The notes beneath the pieces were generated by a model. It worked only from the letters and a program-made list of their open reading frames with translations. It was not told where the DNA came from and made no database searches. Shown piece by piece: positions 15,513-24,836 of a stretch of DNA of 64,000 bases (position 1 is its first letter; each line of letters starts with the position of its first letter). The translations under genes and the position numbers were made by a program. This stretch comes from Gracilinema caldarium DSM 7334 (GTDB lineage Bacteria; Spirochaetota; Spirochaetia; Treponematales; Breznakiellaceae), in the NCBI RefSeq assembly GCF_000219725.1, contig NC_015732.1, forward strand, positions 2,672,972-2,736,971, given 5' to 3'.

Positions 15513-18500
15513 ATGCAAGAGACTCCAACCCGGCAGTCAGACCATACTAACATACTGCGTGTTTATGTGGAAAAACGTCTTGGTTTTGATATAGAAGCCC
15601 AGCATCTTAAGCACGATATTGTCACCTTTCTCGGAGTCCGCTACCCTGTACTCGCTCGGCTTGAGTCAGTGCGTATTCTGCATCGCTATGATGTGGCCCA
15701 CCTTACCGAAGACCAGTTTCATCGGGCCTGTGTGCTGGTATTTGCAGAGGGACAATGCGACCGGTTTTACGTGCAGACCCCGGTGCCAGCTGAGCCGGGG
15801 GAGCAGTTTTTTGCGGTAGAATATCTGCCGGGCCAGTATGACCAGCGTTCCGATTCGGCAGAACAGTGCGTGGAGCTCGCCGTTGGGGTTCGTCCGCGGG
15901 TCCGTTCAGCCCGGGTCTACCTGTTCAAAACTGCGGGAGAGCCCCTGAAATCGGAGCCCCTGACACCGGAAATCCTGTCATCAATAAAAGAGTATATCAT
16001 CAATCCAGTGGACAGCCGGGAAGCATCTTTAGAACTGCCGGAGAGTCTTGAGGATCCGGAAACTACGGTGCCCCCGGTGCCGGTTGTGGAGGGCTTTGCC
16101 CGGTCCGATGACCAGGCTCTGGCCAGTCTCGCTCGAGCCTACGGCTTTGCCATGTCCATCGATGACCTGCGGTTCTGCCGGGACTATTTCGCCCGTATCG
16201 GCCGAGATCCGACTGAAACGGAACTGCGGGTGCTCGATACCTACTGGTCCGATCATTGCCGGCACAGTACTTTCACCACCGAACTGCGTGAAGTGGAATT
16301 TGTCGGGCCAGAGGGACAAGAGGGATCTCAGGTTGATGAACTGGCGGCGCTCAGGCGGGCCTGGGATCGGTACAACGAAACCCGCCAGGCTGTGTACGGT
16401 GAAGCGGGCTCCGCCCAGCGGCCGGTTACCTTGATGGACCTGGCGACTATCGGGGCTAAGGCCCTGAAGCGGCAGGGGAAACTTGAGGACCTGGAAGAAT
16501 CGGCGGAAATCAACGCCTGTTCAATCAGGGTTACCGCCCATTTTGCGGGGGCTGGCGGTGTTGGCGGTGCTGGCGGTGCTGGCGGCACGGTCGCTGCTGG
16601 CGGCGCTGGCGGTGTTGGCGGCGCTGGCGGGGCTGGCGCTGCTGGCGGCGCTGGCGCTGCTGGCGGCGCTGGCGCTGCTGGCGCTGCTGGCGGTGTTGGC
16701 GGCGTGACCAGTGAGCCCTGGCTTCTCATGTTTAAAAACGAAACCCATAACCATCCTACCGAGATTGAACCCTTTGGTGGGGCCGCCACCTGTCTCGGCG
16801 GGGCCATTCGGGATCCCCTGTCGGGCCGGGCCTATGTGCATCAGGCTATGCGGGTCTCAGGCGGCGCCGATCCCCGACAGAGCCTCCTGGCTACTATCCC
16901 CGGGAAACTGCCTCAAATTAAGATCGCCCGGGAAGCCGCGGCGGGCTATGCATCCTATGGAAACCAGATCGGACTTGCCACAGGGCAGGTTGCCGAATTT
17001 TACCATCCTGGCTTTGCGGCAAAACGGATGGAACTGGGAGCCGTTATCGGTGCGGTGCCCGAAGTCTGGGTCCGACGGGAAGAGCCCCAGCCAGGGGATG
17101 TGGTACTCCTCGTAGGCGGGAAAACCGGCCGGGATGGCATCGGCGGGGCGACGGGCTCCAGCAAGGTCCATACGGGAAAATCGGTAGAAGAAGCCGGGGC
17201 AGAAGTCCAGAAGGGAAATCCGGTAGAAGAACGGAAGCTCCAGCGGCTCTTTCGAAAGCCCGAGGTGACCCGGCTCATCAAACGTTGTAATGACTTTGGT
17301 GCTGGCGGCGTTTCGGTTGCCATCGGCGAACTGGCCGAGGGACTCGACATCAATTTGGATGCTGTGCCGAAAAAATATGCGGGACTTAACGGAACAGAAC
17401 TTGCCATTTCTGAGTCCCAGGAACGGATGGCTGTGGTGGTGGCCCCGGAGGATGTTGCGGCCTTTATTGCCGCAGCGGCGGCGGAAAACCTTACCGCCGT
17501 ACCGGTAGCCACCGTTACCGACAGGGGACGCCTCAGAATGACCTGGCGGGGCCAGATGGTGGTAGACCTGGAGCGGAGCTTTTTAGACACCAACGGAGCC
17601 CGCCGCAGTGCCCGGGTCAGGGTTGTTCCTGGGGCCGGGACAGCAGTGGCTGGGAAAGCCGGGGCTCAAAGTGCCGGGACGGGTCCTGCCGGGGGGAGTC
17701 CTACTGCGGCAGGGCCTGCTTCTGCCGCGGCCGAAGCCAGCCATATCTCCGCCCGCACCATGCTCGAAAACCTGGAACGGGAACTGCGCTCCCTCCGCAC
17801 CGGGAGCCGCCGGGGCCTCCAGGAACGCTTTGATGGTTCCATCGGGGCGGGTTCGGTACTCTTCCCCTGGGGAGGCCGTGAACAGGGTACCCCTGAATGC
17901 GGCATGGCCGCCCTCCTGCCGGCCCTCGATAAGGAATGTCTTACTGCGAGCCTCATGACCTTTGGCTATAACCCGGACCTGGCGGTTATTAGCCCCTACC
18001 GGGCCGCCAAGGGCGCTATCCGGGAAGCCCTGGCCAAATTTGCCTGCCTCGGCGGGAATCCCTGGCAGGCCCGGCTATCGCTCCAGGAATATTTTGAACG
18101 GACCACGAGCGCTGAAGCCTGGGGAAAGCCCTTGGCGGCCCTGCTCGGCGCCCTGGAAGCCCAGCTTGAACTGGGGGTAGCGGCGATCGGCGGCAAAGAT
18201 TCCATGTCGGGGTCTTATATCGATACGGAACGGGGCATCGACCTGAAGGTTCCACCGACCCTCGTCGCCTTTGCCGCCGGCGTCTGCCCCGTAGAACAGA
18301 TCCGGTCCGGTGCCCTGAGCAGTAAAACAGGCTCTACGCTGGTGCTCCTTGCCCAGGGAAATCCGGTGCCGCACAAGGAGCAGTCCCAAGAAAGGCCTGC
18401 ACCTGCACAAGGGGGAAAGGCTGGTCAGGGGAAAACGGCTCAGGACGAATGGGACAACTTCAAAGCAAACATGAATACCCTGCGGGCCCTTTCGGAAGCT

Positions 18501-19931
18501 GAGCTGGTACGGTCGGCCTACCCGGTTCAGGCCGGGGGCATCGCCACCACCCTGGCAATGATGGCCTTCGGGAACATGACCGGCCTTGAGTACAACGGCT
18601 ACAGCGAAGGACTCTTTGACCCGGACTGGTATCAGGGGTCGGTCATTATCGAGCTGGATGAAAAGGCCTTCTCGAGCTGTGCCCGTAGTACCGAAGCGAT
18701 CCTCGCCGAAGCGGGCAGCTGGGCCATTCTAGGGCGTACTATTGATGAGCCTATCTTCAGGATCGTACTTGATGATGGGGACCCGGCGTCCCTCCTGGCG
18801 GATGATGCCCCGGACCTCCGGGTGGCCGAGTATCCCCTGGCGGTACTGCGCCGGGCCTGGGAGTATCCCCTCCTCAATGTCTATCCTCAGACATCCACCG
18901 GCATCAGTGCGGCCGAAGCAGGGGATGAGGATGAACGGCTTGATATCGGCCTCTGGGACCGGACCAGGGAGACGGCACCGCCAACCATGGCGGGAACTGC
19001 GGCCCAGATAAAGGCCGCCTCCGGTACCATGCCCCTGCAGGAAAAGGCGGCGAAGCAGAGCGAAGCGATATATCACGCACCGGCCCGGGAGCCTCAAGTA
19101 CCGCGCCACGCACCGGCCCAGCTCAGGGGAGCCAAGCCGCTCGTGGTGCTGCCGGTGTTCCCGGGAACCAACTGCGAGTGGGACATGGAACGGGCATTCC
19201 GCAGAGCCGGCGCTGAAACAAGGCAGGTACTGTTCCGCAACCGGGACCGGCAGGATGTGCTTGAGTCCACGGCGGAGCTCGCAGCGGCTGTCCGGGAATG
19301 CCAGATCCTTGCTCTTTCGGGAGGTTTCAGCGCCGGCGACGAGCCTGATGGGTCGGGGAAATTCATCGCCAATGCATTGAGGGCTCCTGCAGTCCGCCAG
19401 GCGGTGCAGGATCTCCTTGACAGGCGGGACGGACTTATCATCGGCATCTGCAACGGCTTCCAGGCGCTCATCAAACTGGGGCTCGTACCCTATGGTGAAT
19501 TCCGGGATGCGGATGAGCATATGCCGACCCTGACCTTTAACAAGCTGGGCCGCCATATTTCCCGGATGGTCCAGACCAAAGTGATGTCGAACCTGTCCCC
19601 CTGGCTCAGTCTGGAACGGCTCGGGGCAGTCCACACCATACCGGTCAGTCACGGCGAGGGGCGAATCGCCATAGCTGAGGACCTGGCCCGAGAGCTCTTT
19701 AACCGCGGTCAAGTTCCCTTCTGTTATATTGATGAAGGGGGCTTCCCAACTATGGCAGAACCCTGGAATCCAAACGGCTCAGCCTGGGCTATCGAGGGCC
19801 TCACGAGCCCCGACGGCCGTATCCTGGGGAAAATGGGCCACAGTGAGCGTTGCGGAACCTATGTACATGTGAATATCCCGGGGAACAAGGAACAGCGGAT
19901 TTTCGAAGCCGGGGTACGGTACTTTGGGTAG
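15513..19931 (+). CDS. purL: Phosphoribosylformylglycinamidine synthase, one-chain PurL with low-complexity inserts
   Basis: A 1472-residue enzyme making FGAM from FGAR, ATP and glutamine. The order is an N-terminal PurS-like domain, two ATP-grasp-like PurM/PurL repeats (FKNETHNHPTEIEPFGG near residue 407), and a C-terminal class I glutaminase. The glutaminase has PVFPGTNCEW, ALSGGFSAGDEPDGSGKF, the nucleophile Cys1313 in GICNGFQ, and a SHGEGR His/Glu pair. Family members with this layout are about 1250-1300 residues. The excess is a Gly/Ala/Val tract at about 344-398 and Ala/Pro/Gln-rich linkers near 705-745, 950-980 and 1150-1205. Start 15513 follows AAGGAG; the frame is open from 15447, but that is inside the promoter. 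Confidence 0.96.
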   Translation: MQETPTRQSDHTNILRVYVEKRLGFDIEAQHLKHDIVTFLGVRYPVLARLESVRILHRYDVAHLTEDQFHRACVLVFAEGQCDRFYVQTPVPAEPGEQFFAVEYLPGQYDQRSDSAEQCVELAVGVRPRVRSARVYLFKTAGEPLKSEPLTPEILSSIKEYIINPVDSREASLELPESLEDPETTVPPVPVVEGFARSDDQALASLARAYGFAMSIDDLRFCRDYFARIGRDPTETELRVLDTYWSDHCRHSTFTTELREVEFVGPEGQEGSQVDELAALRRAWDRYNETRQAVYGEAGSAQRPVTLMDLATIGAKALKRQGKLEDLEESAEINACSIRVTAHFAGAGGVGGAGGAGGTVAAGGAGGVGGAGGAGAAGGAGAAGGAGAAGAAGGVGGVTSEPWLLMFKNETHNHPTEIEPFGGAATCLGGAIRDPLSGRAYVHQAMRVSGGADPRQSLLATIPGKLPQIKIAREAAAGYASYGNQIGLATGQVAEFYHPGFAAKRMELGAVIGAVPEVWVRREEPQPGDVVLLVGGKTGRDGIGGATGSSKVHTGKSVEEAGAEVQKGNPVEERKLQRLFRKPEVTRLIKRCNDFGAGGVSVAIGELAEGLDINLDAVPKKYAGLNGTELAISESQERMAVVVAPEDVAAFIAAAAAENLTAVPVATVTDRGRLRMTWRGQMVVDLERSFLDTNGARRSARVRVVPGAGTAVAGKAGAQSAGTGPAGGSPTAAGPASAAAEASHISARTMLENLERELRSLRTGSRRGLQERFDGSIGAGSVLFPWGGREQGTPECGMAALLPALDKECLTASLMTFGYNPDLAVISPYRAAKGAIREALAKFACLGGNPWQARLSLQEYFERTTSAEAWGKPLAALLGALEAQLELGVAAIGGKDSMSGSYIDTERGIDLKVPPTLVAFAAGVCPVEQIRSGALSSKTGSTLVLLAQGNPVPHKEQSQERPAPAQGGKAGQGKTAQDEWDNFKANMNTLRALSEAELVRSAYPVQAGGIATTLAMMAFGNMTGLEYNGYSEGLFDPDWYQGSVIIELDEKAFSSCARSTEAILAEAGSWAILGRTIDEPIFRIVLDDGDPASLLADDAPDLRVAEYPLAVLRRAWEYPLLNVYPQTSTGISAAEAGDEDERLDIGLWDRTRETAPPTMAGTAAQIKAASGTMPLQEKAAKQSEAIYHAPAREPQVPRHAPAQLRGAKPLVVLPVFPGTNCEWDMERAFRRAGAETRQVLFRNRDRQDVLESTAELAAAVRECQILALSGGFSAGDEPDGSGKFIANALRAPAVRQAVQDLLDRRDGLIIGICNGFQALIKLGLVPYGEFRDADEHMPTLTFNKLGRHISRMVQTKVMSNLSPWLSLERLGAVHTIPVSHGEGRIAIAEDLARELFNRGQVPFCYIDEGGFPTMAEPWNPNGSAWAIEGLTSPDGRILGKMGHSERCGTYVHVNIPGNKEQRIFEAGVRYFG
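16545..16705 (+). repeat. Degenerate tandem repeat encoding a Gly/Ala tract in PurL
   Basis: Short units of the type GGCGGTGTT, GGCGGCGCT and GGCGCTGCT repeat in frame and encode about 55 Gly, Ala and Val residues. The tract sits just before the conserved KNETHNHPTE motif. The strand is strongly G over C, unlike the flanking sequence. Confidence 0.9.
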
Positions 19932-20011
19932 GGTTACGATTCCCTGTATGAGGTTCATCTATACATATTCATTTTAGAAAGGCTTAAGAATCATCTGTTT
20001 TTATTGTAATT

Positions 20012-20062
20012 ATAGCATAATTCGTTTATTATCATGACAATTATGCTATTTTTGTTTTTTTG
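20012..20062 (+). terminator. AT-rich hairpin and T-tract after purL
   Basis: The perfect 11-bp stem ATAGCATAATT (20012-20022) pairs with 20039-20049 and is followed by a long T-rich run. It is most likely the purL terminator, though the stem is poor in GC. An operator role for the downstream chemoreceptor gene cannot be excluded. Confidence 0.6.
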
Positions 20063-20094
20063 TATCCAAAACCTTGATATTTGGAGGATTACAC

Positions 20095-22323
20095 ATGAAA
20101 ATAAAAGAGAAATTTACCATAAGCATTTTGTTTGTTCTGGTTCTCAGTTTTAGTATAACCTTTCTGGTTAACCTGTTGAATTTTTCCAATACTACGAAAA
20201 AAGAAATACATGAAAAGATGCGTCTTACCATCCTTAGCTATATAAAGGACTTTAATAGCTACACCGAAACCCAGTTAGTTACCGCAAGGACCCTTGGGAA
20301 AATCGGCGGGATCATAGGAGAAGCCCTTCAGAACCCAAAAGGTATCAGCACCGAAAAGGCCATCAATCTTTTGTTGTCAACCTTGCAATTCAAACCACTC
20401 GCAGGAGGGGGACTTTTTTATGATAAGGGAGTTATTCCCGGATATGATTTTTTAGGTCTCTATGGCATATACAACGAGGGAAAATTTAAGTTCGATGATA
20501 CATACATCAACTATAATTATACAGTTGAAGACTGGTACACCGCAGCCCTGCCTTTAGAACATGATCGCCATACTCCTTTGCCTCAGGAATACACAATCAC
20601 AAAACCCTATCTGTACCTGTTGCAGGGTCAAACTCTTTCCGATATACCATCAGAAAAACGTACAAGTAGCATTTATATCACTGTAAACTGTCCTATGGTC
20701 GATACGAATAACCGGATTCTGGGTGTTGCAACGGCGGACCTGACCTTGGGTTTTCTGGAAACACTTCTTAAGGATGTAAAAATCACTGAGCATTCTCAGC
20801 TTTTCGTGTTAGACCCCGCAACCAATCGTTATCTGTATTCTCAAAATCATGATGAAATCTTTCGCCTCTACCGCAACCATTCCGATGCGAAAACGGAAAC
20901 TGCAGCGGTTTTGCCTTGGGCAGAAAAACTTAGAAAGGACTTACCTCCAGATACTATTGGCAGCATAGAGAAAATTGATATAAATGGGGATTCCCATACT
21001 ATTTATTATGGATACACCAATTTCGGCTATATTTTTGCCTTTGCCATTCCTGATAAAGAAACCTTCAACAATCTCAATATTGCCATAATCCAATATAGCC
21101 TGGCAATCATCCTGGTATCCATTTTTATTATTCTGGTCCTTATTTTCCTTATCAACTGGATTATTATAAAGCCTATTCAGGAAACCCGAGAGGCTATTAA
21201 AGCCTTAGCCCTGGGGGAAGGGGACCTAACAAAACGACTAACTTTTGTAAGTAATGATGAAATTGGCGAGATGGCGGGATTTATTAATGAATTTCTTTCA
21301 CAGGTCCATGCTATAGTGTCCAACATTAGGTCGATGGTCGATGAAATGCGACTATTGGGAGATGAACTGCAAACAAATGTCACCGAGTCTGCGGCGTCTG
21401 CAAAACAAATATCAGGAAACACAACGCAGGTGAAGGATAAACTTATTGATCAATCCGCTGGTGTTACCGAAACGATGGCGACGGTAGAAGAGATTAATCG
21501 AAATATCCAATCCTTCCTGCAGATGATTGAAACCCAGGCGGCTAACCTGACTCAGGCGTCTAGTGCCATAGAACAAATGGTTGCAAATATAGGATCGGTA
21601 GCTCAAAATATCAGCCGTAATCAGAAAACCCTATCCCAGGTAGTGCAGGACTCAGATCAGGGGAAAGAGCTGGTTAATACGGTTGAATCGGTTATCATTG
21701 AAATTGAAAAAGCCAGCGAAGGTATGATGGAAGCAAACTCTATCATTGCAACCATTGCAAGTCAGACCAATTTGTTGTCTATGAATGCGGCGATTGAAGC
21801 GGCCCATGCAGGGGATGCAGGCAAAGGCTTTGCTGTAGTTGCCGAGGAGATTAGAAAACTTGCTGAAAATGCAAATGAACAGAGTAAAACCATCGGTTCA
21901 GTACTACAAAATATGAAAAACCTTATCGAGAAGGCTGTAAACAGTACTGCAGAAGCGAAACAAAAACTGGATAGTGTATTTAATAGTATCCGAAAAGTCG
22001 GGGACCAGGAGCTGGAAATAAAGCATGCCATGGATGAACAACAGCAGGGGTCCCAGCAAGTTCTGGTAGCAATGAAGGAATTAAACCAGATTACCAGTGA
22101 AATTCGTTCTGGATCCGAAGAAATTCGGATCGGGAGCCAAACCATACACGATGAGATGAGCCACCTCATGCAGGGCACTCGAAACATCGAAGACGCGACC
22201 CAGGAAATTACCCAGGGTGCGCAGGAGATTGCCCAAGCAATGGAGCATATTAATGGCCTTACCACTAAAAACGCCCAGACGATTCGCCAAGTAGAGAACC
22301 TGGTACAGCGGTTTAAGGTGTAA
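20095..22323 (+). CDS. Methyl-accepting chemotaxis protein with periplasmic Cache domain
   Basis: A 742-residue transmembrane chemoreceptor. TM1 lies at about residues 9-29, then a long periplasmic dCache-like sensor (about 40-320). TM2 is near 325-350, followed by a HAMP domain ([22 protein letters not shown]) and a cytoplasmic signalling helix bundle. The hairpin tip [23 protein letters not shown] is nearly canonical. It should signal to CheA/CheW in response to a small ligand, which is unknown. GGAGG lies seven bases before 20095; the in-frame ATG at 20074 precedes that site and is rejected. The gene stands alone between purL and a minus-strand gene. Confidence 0.93.
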   Translation: MKIKEKFTISILFVLVLSFSITFLVNLLNFSNTTKKEIHEKMRLTILSYIKDFNSYTETQLVTARTLGKIGGIIGEALQNPKGISTEKAINLLLSTLQFKPLAGGGLFYDKGVIPGYDFLGLYGIYNEGKFKFDDTYINYNYTVEDWYTAALPLEHDRHTPLPQEYTITKPYLYLLQGQTLSDIPSEKRTSSIYITVNCPMVDTNNRILGVATADLTLGFLETLLKDVKITEHSQLFVLDPATNRYLYSQNHDEIFRLYRNHSDAKTETAAVLPWAEKLRKDLPPDTIGSIEKIDINGDSHTIYYGYTNFGYIFAFAIPDKETFNNLNIAIIQYSLAIILVSIFIILVLIFLINWIIIKPIQETREAIKALALGEGDLTKRLTFVSNDEIGEMAGFINEFLSQVHAIVSNIRSMVDEMRLLGDELQTNVTESAASAKQISGNTTQVKDKLIDQSAGVTETMATVEEINRNIQSFLQMIETQAANLTQASSAIEQMVANIGSVAQNISRNQKTLSQVVQDSDQGKELVNTVESVIIEIEKASEGMMEANSIIATIASQTNLLSMNAAIEAAHAGDAGKGFAVVAEEIRKLAENANEQSKTIGSVLQNMKNLIEKAVNSTAEAKQKLDSVFNSIRKVGDQELEIKHAMDEQQQGSQQVLVAMKELNQITSEIRSGSEEIRIGSQTIHDEMSHLMQGTRNIEDATQEITQGAQEIAQAMEHINGLTTKNAQTIRQVENLVQRFKV

Positions 22324-22341
22324 AAAGGGGTACCGAAACAG

Positions 22342-23007
22342 TTATCTGAACAGGTTCAGCTTGCCGAAACGGTGCAGTTTGCCCGTGTCCCGTTTAGTGT
22401 CATCGTCGAGGACCTTGAAAATAAATTCGGCAAAGTCCTCATGCTGGCTCGAATCGTTTACGGTAAAACCTAGAATACGGAAAGGGTTGGTAACTGCAGT
22501 AGCCAAAACACTTTGCATAAAGGCGCGGAATGCGGATCCCAGAACGGGACCCAACATATCCGGGCTTTCTTCTTTTTCCGTAACGAGCGGAGCCTCTGAA
22601 AGAACCAGTGCAAGGGTGCCCTCTTTCCGTTGACGGTAATAACGGAAGAGCTCCCGGACGAGGTAATACCAGCCCTTTAGGTAATCATCTATCATGGGAG
22701 AAATGTGGGCTGTATCAATTTGATCCGGACGAATCCGGAGTGTAGGCGGGCTTAGAACAAGGAGCACTTCATCGATCCGGGAAAACCGGTTTTCAGCAGA
22801 GATCAAAAGAGTCCGGGCCGAGATGGAACTTCCGGGCGTCCAGATCAGGGGTATGGTAGCGGGGGGTGGAGGGAATTGCATTGGATTATCCGGTTCAGGA
22901 TTGCCCAGCAATGCAAGTCCGTGGGATTCAAGCCGTTTGGCAGCTTCCTGGCTCAATGCGAGGGTAAGGGGTGCTGTGTTTCCGACAATCAAAATACCTC
23001 GAGTCAT
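22342..23007 (-). CDS. SDR-like (Rossmann) protein, degenerate
   Basis: A 221-residue protein with the outline of a short-chain dehydrogenase. It has a starting strand GILIVGNTAPLTLALSQEAAKRL, an acidic FSRIDEVLLVLSPP strand in the usual NAG position, a YYLVRELFRYYRQRK helix in place of the YxxxK helix, and a late NPFRILGFTVN strand. The classic Gly-rich loop and catalytic Tyr-x-x-x-Lys are not intact, so activity is doubtful. It may be a structural or regulatory relative. The gene is monocistronic, with a TATACA box 9 nt before the ATG but no clear -35. Confidence 0.5.
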   Translation of the reverse strand: MTRGILIVGNTAPLTLALSQEAAKRLESHGLALLGNPEPDNPMQFPPPPATIPLIWTPGSSISARTLLISAENRFSRIDEVLLVLSPPTLRIRPDQIDTAHISPMIDDYLKGWYYLVRELFRYYRQRKEGTLALVLSEAPLVTEKEESPDMLGPVLGSAFRAFMQSVLATAVTNPFRILGFTVNDSSQHEDFAEFIFKVLDDDTKRDTGKLHRFGKLNLFR

Positions 23008-23075
23008 GCTTTTGAGTGTATAAAACTATTTATATTTCCGCAATGATTTCTTGGATTAAAAGTGGTGTACATCAG

Positions 23076-23105
23076 TAGAAAATTGAATAAAAAAAACATT
23101 ACAAT
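23076..23105 (+). promoter_or_regulatory. nadE promoter, leaderless layout
   Basis: TAGAAA (23076-23081), an 18-nt spacer and TACAAT (23100-23105), then GGGGAT and ATG. The -10 is strong and the -35 weak. Confidence 0.5.
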
Positions 23106-23111
23106 GGGGAT

Positions 23112-24836
23112 ATGCGTATAGCCATTGCTCAAATCGATTCAATTATTGGTGATTTTGAGGGAAATACCAACAAGGTCATTTCCTTTACAAGAGAAGCTCA
23201 AAAACAGGGAGCTGATGTGGTTTTCTTTCCCGAACTGGTGCTCTGTGGATACCCACCTATGGACCTCCTGGACCAGGATTCTTTTACGGAAGGTTCTATC
23301 CGTGCATTACGACAGCTTCAGCGGGAATTACCTGAGGGTATAACGGTCGGTGTGGGCTACGTCAGTCGGAATCGGAGCGGTAGGGGAAAATTATTAAGCA
23401 ATAACTTCGGCATTATCCAGAATGGGCAGGTCATCTTTGAGCAGGAAAAGACTCTGCTTCCTACCTACGATGTGTTTGACGAAGCCCGTTATTTTGAAAG
23501 CGCCGAGGAACGAAACATCTTTACCTTTAAAGGAAACCGAATCGGCATTGCAATCTGCGAAGATATGTGGCGGGAATCGACTACTGCAACTCATTACCCG
23601 GTGGATCCCATCAGGGAACTGCTCGATAAGGGGGCTTCCATACTGGTAGTGCCCTCTGCATCGCCCTACTATGCCTATAAAATGGAACAGCGGCTAGCCC
23701 TGGCTGAAAAGATTAGCCGTCGGGGCACTGTGCCGATTGTGTACATCAATGCGGTGGGGGCAAACGATTCCATTATTTTTGACGGCCGGTCCTTTGTGAT
23801 GGAACCGGGGGTGGGAGCGGGGGAAACAGCGCCTCGGCTCACCGCCATGGCAAAAGGTTTTGAAGAGGACCTCCTGTTCTGGGATACAGAGGGTATACAT
23901 CAATCTGATACACCTCTTCGTTCCTTACATGGAACACTTGGAATAGGAAGACCGGGGCTTGTGACTACAGCGGAAGAACTCGACACCATAGAAAAAGCCC
24001 TGGTGCTTGGTATCCGGGGGTACATGCAAAAATGCGGTTTTAAGCGGGCCCATGTAGGACTTTCGGGGGGCATCGATTCAGCCCTGGTGGCATACCTGGC
24101 GGTTCAGGCTATCGGTCCTGAGCAGGTCCGCTGCTTTGGGCTTCCATCCCGGTTTTCATCCCAGGGCTCGAAGGATGATGCTCAGGAGCTGGCCCGAAAC
24201 CTGGGATGCCGTTATGATATGTTACCCATAGAACCAGCCTTCGAAGCCTACTTGAACACCTTGGGACCGGTGTTTGAAGGTCGCCCCTTTGACCTTGCGG
24301 AGGAAAACCTTCAGGCCCGCATTCGTGGGACTCTCCTCATGGCCTATTCTAACAAGTTCGATTCAATGCTACTTACCACCGGCAACAAAAGCGAACTGGC
24401 CATGGGCTACTGTACCCTGTATGGCGATATGGCGGGAGCCCTCGCTCCTATCGGGGACCTCTTTAAGATGGAAGTTTTCGCACTTTGCAGGCGTATTAAC
24501 CAGCGGGAAATTGAGGCAGGGAGAAAGCCGATTATCCCCGAGGTGATACTAACCAAGCCCCCATCGGCGGAACTGCGGCCCAATCAGACTGATCAGGATA
24601 GCCTCCCGCCCTATGAAGAACTGGACGAGGTTTTAAATCTCTACCTTCTGGACAATCTGTCAAAACCAGAAATTGTTCAGCTGGGTTGGAGTGAAGAACT
24701 GGTAACTCGTATTATCCGTACCGTGGCTAAGGCAGAATATAAACGCCGCCAGGCTCCGCCGGTACTCAAGGTCTCCCAACGGGCCTTTGGCATGGGCCGG
24801 CGCATGCCCATTGCGCGAAGTATTTACGAAGGGTGA
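23112..24836 (+). CDS. nadE: Glutamine-dependent NAD+ synthetase
   Basis: A 574-residue two-domain enzyme converting deamido-NAD to NAD with ATP and glutamine. The N-terminal carbon-nitrogen hydrolase domain shows the Glu in FFPELVLCGYPP, the Lys in EKTLLPTYDVFDE and the nucleophile Cys in IAICEDMW. The C-terminal synthetase has the ATP PP-loop GLSGGIDSALVAY and the TTGNKSELAMGYCTLYGDMAG motif. Length and order match the bacterial Gln-dependent class. The ATG is 6 nt after a TACAAT box, so the mRNA is probably leaderless. The stop overlaps the start of the following capA-like gene. Confidence 0.96.
   Translation: MRIAIAQIDSIIGDFEGNTNKVISFTREAQKQGADVVFFPELVLCGYPPMDLLDQDSFTEGSIRALRQLQRELPEGITVGVGYVSRNRSGRGKLLSNNFGIIQNGQVIFEQEKTLLPTYDVFDEARYFESAEERNIFTFKGNRIGIAICEDMWRESTTATHYPVDPIRELLDKGASILVVPSASPYYAYKMEQRLALAEKISRRGTVPIVYINAVGANDSIIFDGRSFVMEPGVGAGETAPRLTAMAKGFEEDLLFWDTEGIHQSDTPLRSLHGTLGIGRPGLVTTAEELDTIEKALVLGIRGYMQKCGFKRAHVGLSGGIDSALVAYLAVQAIGPEQVRCFGLPSRFSSQGSKDDAQELARNLGCRYDMLPIEPAFEAYLNTLGPVFEGRPFDLAEENLQARIRGTLLMAYSNKFDSMLLTTGNKSELAMGYCTLYGDMAGALAPIGDLFKMEVFALCRRINQREIEAGRKPIIPEVILTKPPSAELRPNQTDQDSLPPYEELDEVLNLYLLDNLSKPEIVQLGWSEELVTRIIRTVAKAEYKRRQAPPVLKVSQRAFGMGRRMPIARSIYEG

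Noticed and set aside
16545-16705. Cluster of Chi-like GCTGGCGG octamers
   Set aside because: It differs from the E. coli Chi octamer, no Chi of this organism is known to me, and the repeats are explained by slippage within a coding tract.
16328-16841. Pro/Ala- and Ala/Ser-repeat ORFs on the minus strand and Leu/Ala ORF in another frame
   Set aside because: They are alternate-frame readings of the Gly/Ala tandem repeat in purL.
18729-19712. Minus-strand ORF of 327 codons opposite the purL glutaminase domain
   Set aside because: It lies opposite catalytic motifs of PurL, has no promoter or SD, and no family features.
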